Below, in pieces: positions 15,386 through 23,340 of a DNA stretch of 64,000 bases (within the stretch, counting starts at the first letter, position 1; the number at the start of each line of letters is the position of its first letter). Source of the DNA: Salinibacter sp. 10B (GTDB lineage Bacteria; Bacteroidota; Rhodothermia; Rhodothermales; Salinibacteraceae); assembly GCF_002954405.1 (NCBI RefSeq), contig NZ_MQWC01000004.1:996990-1060989 (forward strand). Direction: 5' to 3'. The translations under genes were made by a program, and so were the position numbers. The notes below the pieces were generated by a model. It made no database searches and was not told the origin of the DNA. It saw nothing but the letters and a program-made list of their open reading frames with translations.

Positions 15386-15945
15386 CGGCTCGCGAAAGGC
15401 CGGGTCCTTATAGGCCTTCGCGAACCGGTAGGGCCCCTTGAGCTCGTTTCGAAACCGCTCCTTCTAGTCGGGGGCGCTTAGCACCGTGTCCCCGATCTGC
15501 CTTCGGGACTCCGAACTGCATCTCACCGTCGCCAACTGACAACTGGTTTCCAACGTGTCGCTGAAACACCTCCTCAAACGTTTCACGCTCGTCCTCGTCC
15601 AGTATCGCCTCTCCTTCCCAACAACCCTCTGAGCGAGGGGCTCCGCAGAGAAGCGTTGTTCCGTGCAGGAGGAGAGACGGATTGTTAGTAAGTTCCGGGC
15701 ACGTGATGGAGATTCCGCTTGTCCGTCTCGGTTGTGTCGATGACGTGGCGCCCGATCCATTTGTGGAAGTTGCTCCTGCGGTTGAGCCTCGTTGGAAGCG
15801 TCTCGGAGTCTGGAATGTCTCGTGCCTCTATCTTCATGATGCCCGGCTCCGGAATCGACACGTCCACCTGGACATACCCGATCGACTCTCCGTCTTCAAA
15901 CATCTCGAATCGCACCGGGGCGCGGGCGGCGTACTGGATGCCGCG
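15381..15945. repeat. Near-identical segmental duplication, copy 2
   Basis: Partner of 9816-10380. Outside the right boundary the two immunity-like genes diverge sharply, while inside they are almost identical, as expected from recent recombination or gene conversion between cassettes. Confidence 0.9.
15386..15644 (-). pseudogene. Broken lysozyme-tail remnant upstream of cassette 2 module
   Basis: Encodes DEDERETFEEVFQRHVG and GDGEMQFGVPKA, then an 8-base deletion shifts the frame and a TAG follows within a dozen codons. The same lesions occur at 9760-10080, since this is part of the 565-base duplication. Confidence 0.8.
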
Positions 15946-16584
15946 TTGTCGGTCGTAGGTGAAGATGCGGCCCCACCATCTCACCTCTGTGCTGTCTGAG
16001 GCTGGATCAACATACTCTAGCCAGATGTAGCGGGTATCTGTGCCCGGTACTTCCACCTCGCGCAGGGTGCGTAATTCCTTGCCTTTATGAGCGTGGGTGT
16101 AAGAGAGGGAATCGCCGATTTCGGCGATCAAATATGCCTTCTTGTTCTCTCCCGAGGGAGGGGCCATCCGGACGATGTAGAGCAGGACGTTTTCGGTGAG
16201 CCGTAGGCTATCGCCGGTCGGTTGCACGTATTTCGGCAGCCGCCCCGGATCGGTGCTGTGCCCGTAGGATTGGGCCCACCGACAGGTAAGGTTGTGGAGG
16301 GACGGAGCCACGTAATGGCCCATGCTCCTATAACTATCGGTGATTTCATTCTCGTAGAGCTGCACAGTCCGGTACGACGTGTCGACACTGCAGGGCTTCG
16401 CCGGGATCGGATGGGCGGTGTCCGGGGGAACGGTTCTTACCGCCGTTAGCTGAGACGCGAATTGAAGCGGGTCCGTGCCACCGATCTCGGTTGAAGATTC
16501 CATTCCGTAACACAGGACCGCTCCCCAGAGCAAGAAGGCCCCAAACCCGGTCGCAACAAAAGTTCGGGACTCAAAGATTCTCAT
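15685..16584 (-). CDS. Exported immunity-like protein, paralogue 1 (paired with full-length effector)
   Basis: 299 residues: short basic start, hydrophobic segment FGAFLLWGAVLCYG, then VDTSYRTVQLYENEITD, SLHNLTCRWAQSYGHSTDP, LPKYVQPTGDSLRL and the conserved core RGIQYAARAPVRFEMFEDG. There is no canonical lipobox Cys context, so a cleaved or anchored periplasmic protein is likelier than a lipoprotein. It starts 72 bases after the stop of the only full-length effector, making it the best candidate for a cognate immunity protein. Its 3' third is almost identical to that of paralogue 4 through recombination. Confidence 0.62.
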   Translation of the reverse strand: MRIFESRTFVATGFGAFLLWGAVLCYGMESSTEIGGTDPLQFASQLTAVRTVPPDTAHPIPAKPCSVDTSYRTVQLYENEITDSYRSMGHYVAPSLHNLTCRWAQSYGHSTDPGRLPKYVQPTGDSLRLTENVLLYIVRMAPPSGENKKAYLIAEIGDSLSYTHAHKGKELRTLREVEVPGTDTRYIWLEYVDPASDSTEVRWWGRIFTYDRQRGIQYAARAPVRFEMFEDGESIGYVQVDVSIPEPGIMKIEARDIPDSETLPTRLNRRSNFHKWIGRHVIDTTETDKRNLHHVPGTY

Positions 16585-16656
16585 CGGTGTGGTCGATAGC
16601 AGTGCATATTTAGTGAGCGAGCTCCGTCAACAGGGGGATTCCCCCGAGTGTCGAGG

Positions 16657-19422
16657 TTACGCCGAACGGCTTTCCTCCCATAAGTCTGTGAGAATCGCGT
16701 CCTGGTTCGGGTCCTCCGGGCGCTCGCCTTCGTTCCATCCCGCCCATGCTGACGTCTTGACGTCGCCGTTGTCCTCTTCTTCGTACAGTTCGGCTTTGAA
16801 TCCTCTCTCAATAAAGTCCATCTGGCTTTCCGTCTCTCCTCTGGTAAAGCCCATCGTCTCGACGATTTCTTCAACAAGGTCGTTGGGGGCATACCGTAGA
16901 ATTTTCCCCGCGCGACCGGCTGGATCGGTCATGGGAGAGTCCATCCGGGCGCGTAGCAGGAGAACCACGAGTCTCAGCTCCTGGTCGCGGGTGAGGCGCA
17001 GATCCTCAGCGGAGGTGATTTCCCACTCCGAGAGTTTTTGTACGACGGAGCTCTTTTGGATATCATCTTCAGGATCAGGCGCTGTACGGAACCATTCGCT
17101 GTTTTCCGGCTCCCACACCGGAGCGGGATAGTTGATGTGCCAGCCCAGCAGCAGGGCCTGCGAGAGGTCCCGTGAAAACAGGTCATCAAGCTCAACCGTG
17201 ATTTCGTGATCAGTTCCGTCAACGGTGACGGTGAAGCTGATCTCCTGGCTCATGACTGTGTCGAGCCGCTTGAAGCCCAGTCGCAGCATTGGCTCGCGAA
17301 ATTCCGGGTCCTTGTAGGCCTTCGCGAACCGGTAGGGCCACTTGAGCTCATTCCGAAACCGCTCCTTCTGGCCCGGGGCGCTTAGCACCGTGTCCCCGAT
17401 CTTCGGATGGGCCTTGGGCACCCCGGACTGAAATTCGCCGTCCGCAAACGAGAGTTTGTCCCCGATGTGTCTCCGCAACGCGTCTTCAAACGTCTCTCGC
17501 TCGGAATCGCTCAGAACAGCCTCACCGTCGTATTCCGAAGGATTCAGAAGGCAATCGATTGCACCAAAGAGTTCTCCTTTGTACGTGTTGGTCTCATCAA
17601 AGGGATCTTTGGCCCCCGCCGTCTTCTGAAGCGGGCCGACCGACAGGTAGGCGGAATCAAACGTGTTTATGGCCGCCAGGGTACCCTCGATGTAGCTCAG
17701 GGAGGCCCACACCCGTCGTTCGAACTCAGAGAACGCGTCTCTGGGGATCCCGTCTGCCTCTTCCGCCATCAGCATTTCGTAGAGGTTTGGGCTCTCGTCC
17801 GGGTTGTGCGCGAGTCCTCGCGTGCCCGTGGGAGGGTACGTCTGCGTGTACCCTAATTTCCAGGTCTCGTCGATCCCTTCTACGTACACGTTCTGTCCGT
17901 CTCCTCCTGCATGTGCCCACACCTCCTCGTTGGTCCTCACGGGCTGGGGTTCTCCGTCGTTTTCGAGGTAGAACCACGGATGCGTCGCAGCAAGCGCCTT
18001 CAGCACGGTCACCGGGTGGTAGTGCCACACCTTCCGGCTGTCGGGGAGCTCCACGCCCGCGTCCTCGGCCTCGCCCCACCACTGCAGCGCCTCAAAGGGA
18101 TCGAGGTGCTCCTCTTTACTGTGCCGGGGGCTCTTCTCCAGAACCGATTCGACGTCCTTGATCCCCCATTCGCTCACGTGCTTCACCGCGTAGGTGCGCA
18201 GCGTCTTCCCCGTCTCCAGAAAATGCACCGTCTTCTTCTCGTCGAGCGACTTGCTCAGGTAAGCATCCGGGTCCGGCAGATCCGGGGCCTCCTCTCGCTT
18301 CTGATCGATGAGGGCCGAGGCTTCCGACTCCTTCGGGTCGCAGACCAGGTCCGAGGCGGAGTCTTCCACCGCCGTCCACGGGGGAAGGGCCGGCTGCCCG
18401 TCGGACGCGGCCTCCCCATTGCCGGATTCGCCGTCGGACGAGCCGTCGCCGTTTGAGGAAGCGCCGTTCGAGGACGTGCCGTTCGAGGACGCGTTGCCGG
18501 AAGAGACCTCCTCCTCGCCGAGGCCGAAGATCTTCTCGCCCGAGAAGACCTCCCAGTGCACCGTGGGCGCCCGCTCGATGGGCTCCGGGTGGGGGACGTC
18601 GCTTCCCATCAGCTCCCGGGCGTTCGCGATGGCCTCGTCCATCATGTCCTCAAACGCGTCGGCCCAGTCGAACTCGAGCCCGAATTCCCCACCCGACCAC
18701 AGCATCGTGCCCGGCTCGACGGGCACGTCGAGTGCGGCCACGTTCCCCTGTCGGAGGGTGTCGACGGCCGCTTCCGTTACGGGCGGTTCGGTCTCCTCGG
18801 TCTTGTCCAGGTCCGCGTAGCCGGTGGGCACGAAGCTGTAGTCGAGGCTCCCCAGAGGCCGGACCTCTTGCCACTGAGTGCCACCAGCGCTCACCGGGAC
18901 CGAAAGGGGCACGAGCCGCTGCCCAGGCACCACCCGCGCCGAGGCGCCCTCTCCGAGGCCCGAGCCATCGGGCTCCTCGCGAAGGCGGAGGCCCGACCCG
19001 TCGGTGACCCGCAGGTGCGGTTCTGTGGAGAGCCACGGAACGTTAGCCGGCGTCTGCGCGGGCCCCTCCAGGGCCGTCGGCAGCAGGTGCGCGTAGACCA
19101 CGAAGTAGGGAGTGGCCTCCTCCGAGCCGGGCGCGGCGCCGGGCGGCCAGGTGTGCTTCGTCAGGAGGAAATTGGTGTGCCCGTATTCGCACGTGGCCCG
19201 CTCCGGGTCCGGGTCCAGGCGGGCGGCCACGATGCGTCCGGACGTGCAGGCGTACACCGGCGGCGTCTCGCCGAGCGACAGGTGCACGCCGCCGTGCCAA
19301 AGGCCGTTGGCCCCCACCGGGTACATGCCGCCGGTGGGAGCGGCAACCGAGAGATTGTACAGGGATTCGAGCGCTTCGGAATCTACCTCCGGTTCGGCAA
19401 TGTCAAGGGGAAACGAGATCAT
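16657..19422 (-). CDS. Multidomain cell-wall-targeting effector (M23-like, SH3b, lysozyme-like, variable C-terminal module)
   Basis: 921 residues. Residues 30-115 and 285-295 together resemble a LytM/M23 fold: HGGVH at 43-47 where active enzymes have HxxxD, YAHL near 110-113, and VHWEVFS at 288-294 where active enzymes have HxH. Residues about 135-205 look like an SH3b insertion (LRLREEP). Residues 304-345 are a Ser/Asn/Gly linker. Residues about 400-700 form a lysozyme-like region with INTFDSAYLSVGPLQKTAG. The module from M724 to 921 is repeated three more times in the locus. No cleavable signal peptide is seen, so delivery by a specialised system is likely. The M23 part is probably a catalytically dead binding or structural domain. 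Confidence 0.6.
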   Translation of the reverse strand: MISFPLDIAEPEVDSEALESLYNLSVAAPTGGMYPVGANGLWHGGVHLSLGETPPVYACTSGRIVAARLDPDPERATCEYGHTNFLLTKHTWPPGAAPGSEEATPYFVVYAHLLPTALEGPAQTPANVPWLSTEPHLRVTDGSGLRLREEPDGSGLGEGASARVVPGQRLVPLSVPVSAGGTQWQEVRPLGSLDYSFVPTGYADLDKTEETEPPVTEAAVDTLRQGNVAALDVPVEPGTMLWSGGEFGLEFDWADAFEDMMDEAIANARELMGSDVPHPEPIERAPTVHWEVFSGEKIFGLGEEEVSSGNASSNGTSSNGASSNGDGSSDGESGNGEAASDGQPALPPWTAVEDSASDLVCDPKESEASALIDQKREEAPDLPDPDAYLSKSLDEKKTVHFLETGKTLRTYAVKHVSEWGIKDVESVLEKSPRHSKEEHLDPFEALQWWGEAEDAGVELPDSRKVWHYHPVTVLKALAATHPWFYLENDGEPQPVRTNEEVWAHAGGDGQNVYVEGIDETWKLGYTQTYPPTGTRGLAHNPDESPNLYEMLMAEEADGIPRDAFSEFERRVWASLSYIEGTLAAINTFDSAYLSVGPLQKTAGAKDPFDETNTYKGELFGAIDCLLNPSEYDGEAVLSDSERETFEDALRRHIGDKLSFADGEFQSGVPKAHPKIGDTVLSAPGQKERFRNELKWPYRFAKAYKDPEFREPMLRLGFKRLDTVMSQEISFTVTVDGTDHEITVELDDLFSRDLSQALLLGWHINYPAPVWEPENSEWFRTAPDPEDDIQKSSVVQKLSEWEITSAEDLRLTRDQELRLVVLLLRARMDSPMTDPAGRAGKILRYAPNDLVEEIVETMGFTRGETESQMDFIERGFKAELYEEEDNGDVKTSAWAGWNEGERPEDPNQDAILTDLWEESRSA

Positions 19423-19510
19423 AGTCAGTCCTCGAGAATCGGAACGATACGCAAAGGAAGAAATGAGCGGTCTTCTATCCGGCCGAGCGTCCGACTGGGC
19501 CGCCTTTCGG

Positions 19511-20527
19511 CTAGCCGGTGGGCAGAGGAGCGCCGGCCCGGTTCACCCACACGCGCCACGACGCCCCGGTGGCGACGGTCGCGACCGGGGGACCGTCCGG
19601 GGCGATGTCGGCAACCACGTGCTGGGCGTTGTCCGTTTCCTCTCCCGGCTCGTCCGCCGCCCCGCCCAGCTCCGGCAATTTCACCTTCACCGGGCCCGGC
19701 GGAATCTCCTTGAGCTCCACCGTGCCGGATCCGTTCGTGGTTTTGGTCTGGGTTGACCTGTCCGCCAGGGTCAGCTCCACGTCCTGCTCCGGGTAGGGCG
19801 CCCCGCTTTGGGCGTTGACCACCTGCAGCGTCAGGTCGTCCACGAATCGCATCACCCCTTTGCTCTTCGCGTCCTGCGAGTCGGCTTGGATGCCGCTCAC
19901 GTCCACCGTGTAGAAAAACTGCGGCTGCACGTAGCCCTCCGGCGCCTTCCACTCCGGCACGACGTCCGACGTGTCACCGGGGTACTGGAACCGGTACATC
20001 ACCTCCACGGCCCCATTTTCTACCCGAGGCCGCAGCCGCGTCACCGGGACGTGCGCCCCGCGCTCCTTGTACTCAAAGATGCGGACGGTCGCCCGGCGGC
20101 CGTCGGGCGCGCCTTTCGCGTCGGCCGTGAGCGTGAGAATGTCTCCGCGTTTGACTTCTTCCTGCGACCACCGCGCCCCGCGGACCCGCACCGGCTCGGT
20201 CACCTTCAGGGCCTCCGACTCGGCCGAGAGGCCGTGGTTCGGCATCTTGACCTTCGCCAGGAGGCCGCCTTTCGCCTTTTGCGGCACCCGGAGCCGGAGA
20301 TTCATGTCCTCGCCCGCGAGCCGGCCGTCGAGGGTATTGTGGACGGTCCCCTGCGCGTCGAGGAGCTGGACCTGGAGACGAGAGCCCTCGGCGCAGAAGA
20401 GCGTGCGGATTTCGAGGCCGATCTCCCCACCGGGGGCGGCCTGCCGTCGGTCGAAGCGGACGGCGTCGATTTCGGAGGGAAGGGTGAAGACGTGTGTCTC
20501 GTCGGTCGAGCCGGTAAATTTGGGCAT
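19511..20527 (-). CDS. Beta-sandwich protein heading the effector island
   Basis: 338 residues, rich in beta-strand patterns and without a signal peptide. The C-terminal third contains SGTVELKEIPPGPVKVKLPE, the same type of element as GSAELSDVPPGPIKYFFPDL near the N-terminus of the 980-aa effector, resembling carboxypeptidase-regulatory or transthyretin-like folds. It is transcribed first in the island, 88 bases before the 921-aa effector. It could be an adaptor or delivery partner for the effectors. No named family recognised. Confidence 0.5.
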   Translation of the reverse strand: MPKFTGSTDETHVFTLPSEIDAVRFDRRQAAPGGEIGLEIRTLFCAEGSRLQVQLLDAQGTVHNTLDGRLAGEDMNLRLRVPQKAKGGLLAKVKMPNHGLSAESEALKVTEPVRVRGARWSQEEVKRGDILTLTADAKGAPDGRRATVRIFEYKERGAHVPVTRLRPRVENGAVEVMYRFQYPGDTSDVVPEWKAPEGYVQPQFFYTVDVSGIQADSQDAKSKGVMRFVDDLTLQVVNAQSGAPYPEQDVELTLADRSTQTKTTNGSGTVELKEIPPGPVKVKLPELGGAADEPGEETDNAQHVVADIAPDGPPVATVATGASWRVWVNRAGAPLPTG

Positions 20528-20851
20528 GGAAGGAGAGGAAGCGCCTCAGAGAAAATAAATAAAGCGTAAATGATGCATTTTCTTATTTTACCTTACCCGG
20601 ACGTAACCATGATGTCAATGGAATTTTCAGTTTACAAAATGTGAGTTCGGACACTTTCGAGGGGCTACGAGAAGCGGTTTCACATCCTCGTCCGGGTACG
20701 GCATCCCTTCTCAAAGAGAGGGATCGCCACCCGTAGCCGTCGGTACGTAGGAACAGATGTCGTCAAAGCGTATCTCTCTTCCAAGTCTAGATCGGCTCTC
20801 AACATTTTTTCCTCCGTCCTCCTCGTCGTCCTCGGCCTGATCCACCTCGGC
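20528..20851. other. AT-rich boundary between island and glycosyltransferase
   Basis: 324 bases. The left part is clearly more AT-rich than its surroundings and holds the promoter candidate. From about 20645 the plus strand is open in frame with the glycosyltransferase and, from about 20790, encodes a hydrophobic helix, yet it contains no ATG, GTG or TTG in that frame before 20852. I read this as the left edge of a gene whose native start was lost or displaced. Confidence 0.5.
20590..20618 (-). promoter_or_regulatory. Sigma-70-like promoter candidate for the island
   Basis: On the minus strand there is a perfect TTGACA (20618-20613), a 17-base spacer and TAAGGT (20595-20590), in an AT-rich stretch about 63 bases before the first island gene. 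The -10 match is weak, and Bacteroidota-type sigma factors may not use this consensus. Confidence 0.35.
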
Positions 20852-21883
20852 TTGTGGGGCATCCTCCTGGCCAATCTAGGGTATCTCCGATCTCACTCGG
20901 TTGACTCATCCGTTGCTCTCCCCGACCTCACGATCTGCATCCCCGCCCGCAACGAGGCAAAGAATCTCCGTCGTCTCCTCCCCTCTCTGCTGAAGCAAGA
21001 TTACCCGTCAGTCGAGTTCATCGTTTGGGACGACGGGTCGGAGGATGACACCTGGGAGGTGTTGCAGTCGGTTGACGATCCGCGCCTCCACATCCATCGA
21101 GGCGATGGGCCCCCAGACGGATGGGTCGGAAAGGTCCACGCCCTCTACCAATGCACGCGCCGAGCCACCGGCGATTGCTACCTTTTTTTGGACGCCGATG
21201 CCGAGCTTACCGACGCCACGGCCCTCCAGCGACTCGTCCAACAACACGTCTCTGCCTCCACAACGGTCTCGTCCGGATTCACCCGGCTGCAGGGCGGAGC
21301 CAAGCTCCTCGTGAGTCTGGTCCCCTACGCCATTCTCACCGGCCTTCCCTGGCCACTCGTAGCGCGCACCTCCCTCCCGTCCCTGAGCGCCCTCAACGGC
21401 CAGTGCTGGTGCATCGACGCCGACATCTATCACTCGTTCGAACCGCACGCGGAAAAGAAAAACGCGGTCCTCGAAGACGTGACCATCGGCCGGTATCTCA
21501 AGCGCATGGGTCATCCCCCAACCTTTCTGGACGTACAGTCGTCCGTCAAGATTTACATGTACGAAGGCCTTCGGGACGCCTGGCGGGGCTTTCGCAAGAA
21601 CGCGTACCTGCTGATGGGCGGGACGGTCTTCTCGTTTTTTGCTACATTCGGCTATTTCGCCCTCACCTGGCTTGTCTCCCCTTTACTGTCAGCCTGGTTT
21701 CTCGCGTCCCTCTATGGCCTCAAGTTCGTAAGCGACCGGGCGAGTGGCTTCTCGCTGGCAACCACGCTCCTTGCCCCCGTCTCCTTCGTGCTTGCGCTTG
21801 CTCTTCAACTTGATTCTGCCGTTCATCATTGGTCCGACCGAGTCGCCTGGAAGGGCCGGGCCGTTCCTGCCTCCGGTGATTAG
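20852..21883 (+). CDS. Family 2 glycosyltransferase, CruG/CruC-like (carotenoid glycosyltransferase candidate)
   Basis: From TTG at 20852 the protein is 343 residues. GT2 motifs are clear: LTICIPARNEAKNLRRLLPS near residue 28, VWDDGSEDDTWE, DADAE (metal-binding DxD type) near 118, NGQCWCID, and EDVTIGRYLKRMG with the acceptor-site ED. Three or four C-terminal hydrophobic helices anchor it. In-frame sequence upstream encodes another helix (NIFSSVLLVVLGLIHLGL), so the true protein is probably longer, but no normal start codon exists there. It could glycosylate the hydroxyl made by CruF; the effector island separates it from that cluster. Confidence 0.72.
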   Translation: MWGILLANLGYLRSHSVDSSVALPDLTICIPARNEAKNLRRLLPSLLKQDYPSVEFIVWDDGSEDDTWEVLQSVDDPRLHIHRGDGPPDGWVGKVHALYQCTRRATGDCYLFLDADAELTDATALQRLVQQHVSASTTVSSGFTRLQGGAKLLVSLVPYAILTGLPWPLVARTSLPSLSALNGQCWCIDADIYHSFEPHAEKKNAVLEDVTIGRYLKRMGHPPTFLDVQSSVKIYMYEGLRDAWRGFRKNAYLLMGGTVFSFFATFGYFALTWLVSPLLSAWFLASLYGLKFVSDRASGFSLATTLLAPVSFVLALALQLDSAVHHWSDRVAWKGRAVPASGD

Positions 21884-21950
21884 ACATTTCACACGGGCGT
21901 GCCATAGGTTGCGGTACCGCTTACACCGCTTACTGACTTCTTTCTTCGAC

Positions 21951-22262
21951 ATGCGGTTTGGCCTCATCTTTTCCCTCCTCCTTGCCATCGTAGCGGTCAT
22001 TTTTGCACTGCAAAATCCGCAGCCGATGGACGTGAACCTGCTTTTTTTCCAAACTGAGGGGTCAACCGCCCTCGTGCTCATCCTTACCTTTGGGTTCGGC
22101 GTGGTGGTAGGATTGTTGAGTTCTCTCCCGGGACGTATCCGGGCCCGCCGAGAGCTGAAGGCCTTAAAAAAGCAGCGGTCCTCCAGCGAAACGTCGTCCT
22201 CAGCTGCCTCGTCGAGTCCCAACGCTCCCTCTCCCAGCGATCCATCCGAGTCTCCGGCTTAA
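21951..22262 (+). CDS. LapA-like (DUF1049) small membrane protein
   Basis: 103 residues from the ATG at 21951. Two transmembrane helices (FGLIFSLLLAIVAVIFALQ and a TALVLILTFGFGVVVGLL segment) are joined by the typical NPQPMDVNLLFF hairpin, then comes a basic segment and a Ser/Pro-rich tail. This is the LapA domain architecture. In Enterobacteria LapA takes part in lipopolysaccharide assembly control; the role here is unknown. It starts 67 bases after the glycosyltransferase. Confidence 0.75.
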   Translation: MRFGLIFSLLLAIVAVIFALQNPQPMDVNLLFFQTEGSTALVLILTFGFGVVVGLLSSLPGRIRARRELKALKKQRSSSETSSSAASSSPNAPSPSDPSESPA

Positions 22263-22322
22263 TCACGACAGCCCGGAGTTCCATCGTCCCGACCTTTCCT
22301 CTGCTTCCTCCCGCCGCCGTCC

Positions 22323-23240
22323 GTGCTCCGCCCTCTACCACTTCGTCCTGGTTCCCCCATTGCCGTGGTGGCTCCGGCTAGTGCCCCTCGTGATCTGGAC
22401 CGGTACCAGGCCGGACTCGCTCAACTTCGGTCGCATTACGAGGTGCGAACAGCTTGGACCTCGGGACAGGAGCGTGGATACCTGGCCGCTCCCGACTCCG
22501 CTCGAACCGCAGCCCTCCACGAGGCCATTCGGGATGCCGACATCCGCGCTATTATCTGCGTGCGGGGAGGGTACGGATGTCTGCGCCTCCTTCCGCACCT
22601 CGACTGGACGCTGGCCCGTACCCACCCCACCCTCCTGGTCGGCTACAGCGACGTAACGGCGCTCCACCTCGCTTTCTATGCCCGGGCCGAATGGACAGGC
22701 CTTTCGGGACCGGTGGTTACCGAGTGGGGGGACATCGATGCGGAGACGACCGAGCCGTTCCGGGCCCTGGCCGAAGGAGAAACCCCGACGCTTGGCTCCA
22801 ATGCCCTCTCCCCACTCTGCTCCGGCACGGCGACCGGCCCGCTGCTGGGCGGCAACCTGTCGGTCCTGACCCGACTCGTGGGCACGCCGTACGCCCCCGA
22901 CTGGGAAGGCGCGCTCCTCGTGCTCGAAGACGTCGCCGAAGCTCCCTACCGGATTGACCGGATGTTCGCTCACCTCCAGCACGCAGGCGTACTCGACGCC
23001 GTTTCCGGCGTCATCCTTGGGACCTTTCGCCCCGGAGAGCCGCCCACCGACCGCCCGACACTGTCCCTTGACACGGTCATTTCCGATTACTTTGAGGATC
23101 GACCGTATCCGGTGGCCACAGGCCTCCCCTACGGCCACCTGCTGCCCCGGTGCTCCCTCCCCATCGGGGTGCCTGCGGCCCTGAACGTCGAAGAAGACAC
23201 TTCCCACCTTCAAGTATTACAGTCGATCGTCGCTGAGTAG
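22323..23240 (+). CDS. Peptidase S66 family LD-carboxypeptidase
   Basis: 305 residues starting with GTG at 22323. Family motifs include IAVVAPASAP at the N-terminus, IICVRGGYGCLRLLPHLDW near residue 80, the nucleophile region LVGYSDVTALH (Ser near residue 105), VLEDVAEAPYRIDRM carrying the acidic residue, and LPYGHLLPR carrying the C-terminal His. S66 enzymes cleave the L,D-bond of tetrapeptide stems in cytoplasmic murein recycling; MccF-type members hydrolyse microcin adducts. Murein recycling is the default reading. Confidence 0.85.
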   Translation: MLRPLPLRPGSPIAVVAPASAPRDLDRYQAGLAQLRSHYEVRTAWTSGQERGYLAAPDSARTAALHEAIRDADIRAIICVRGGYGCLRLLPHLDWTLARTHPTLLVGYSDVTALHLAFYARAEWTGLSGPVVTEWGDIDAETTEPFRALAEGETPTLGSNALSPLCSGTATGPLLGGNLSVLTRLVGTPYAPDWEGALLVLEDVAEAPYRIDRMFAHLQHAGVLDAVSGVILGTFRPGEPPTDRPTLSLDTVISDYFEDRPYPVATGLPYGHLLPRCSLPIGVPAALNVEEDTSHLQVLQSIVAE

Positions 23241-23340
23241 AAGCAAACCCTCCATCTAGAAAACTTGCCGCCGTGCCTCATACAGTCACGTGGCACAACC
23301 GAAGGCCAAACGCTTTTTTTGAAAAGCAGTGCTCGTCCCG

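Noticed and set aside
18556-19713. Plus-strand open frame opposite the 921-aa effector
   Set aside because: It spans the intergenic gap and two minus-strand genes and has shadow-like composition; the minus-strand reading has clear domains.
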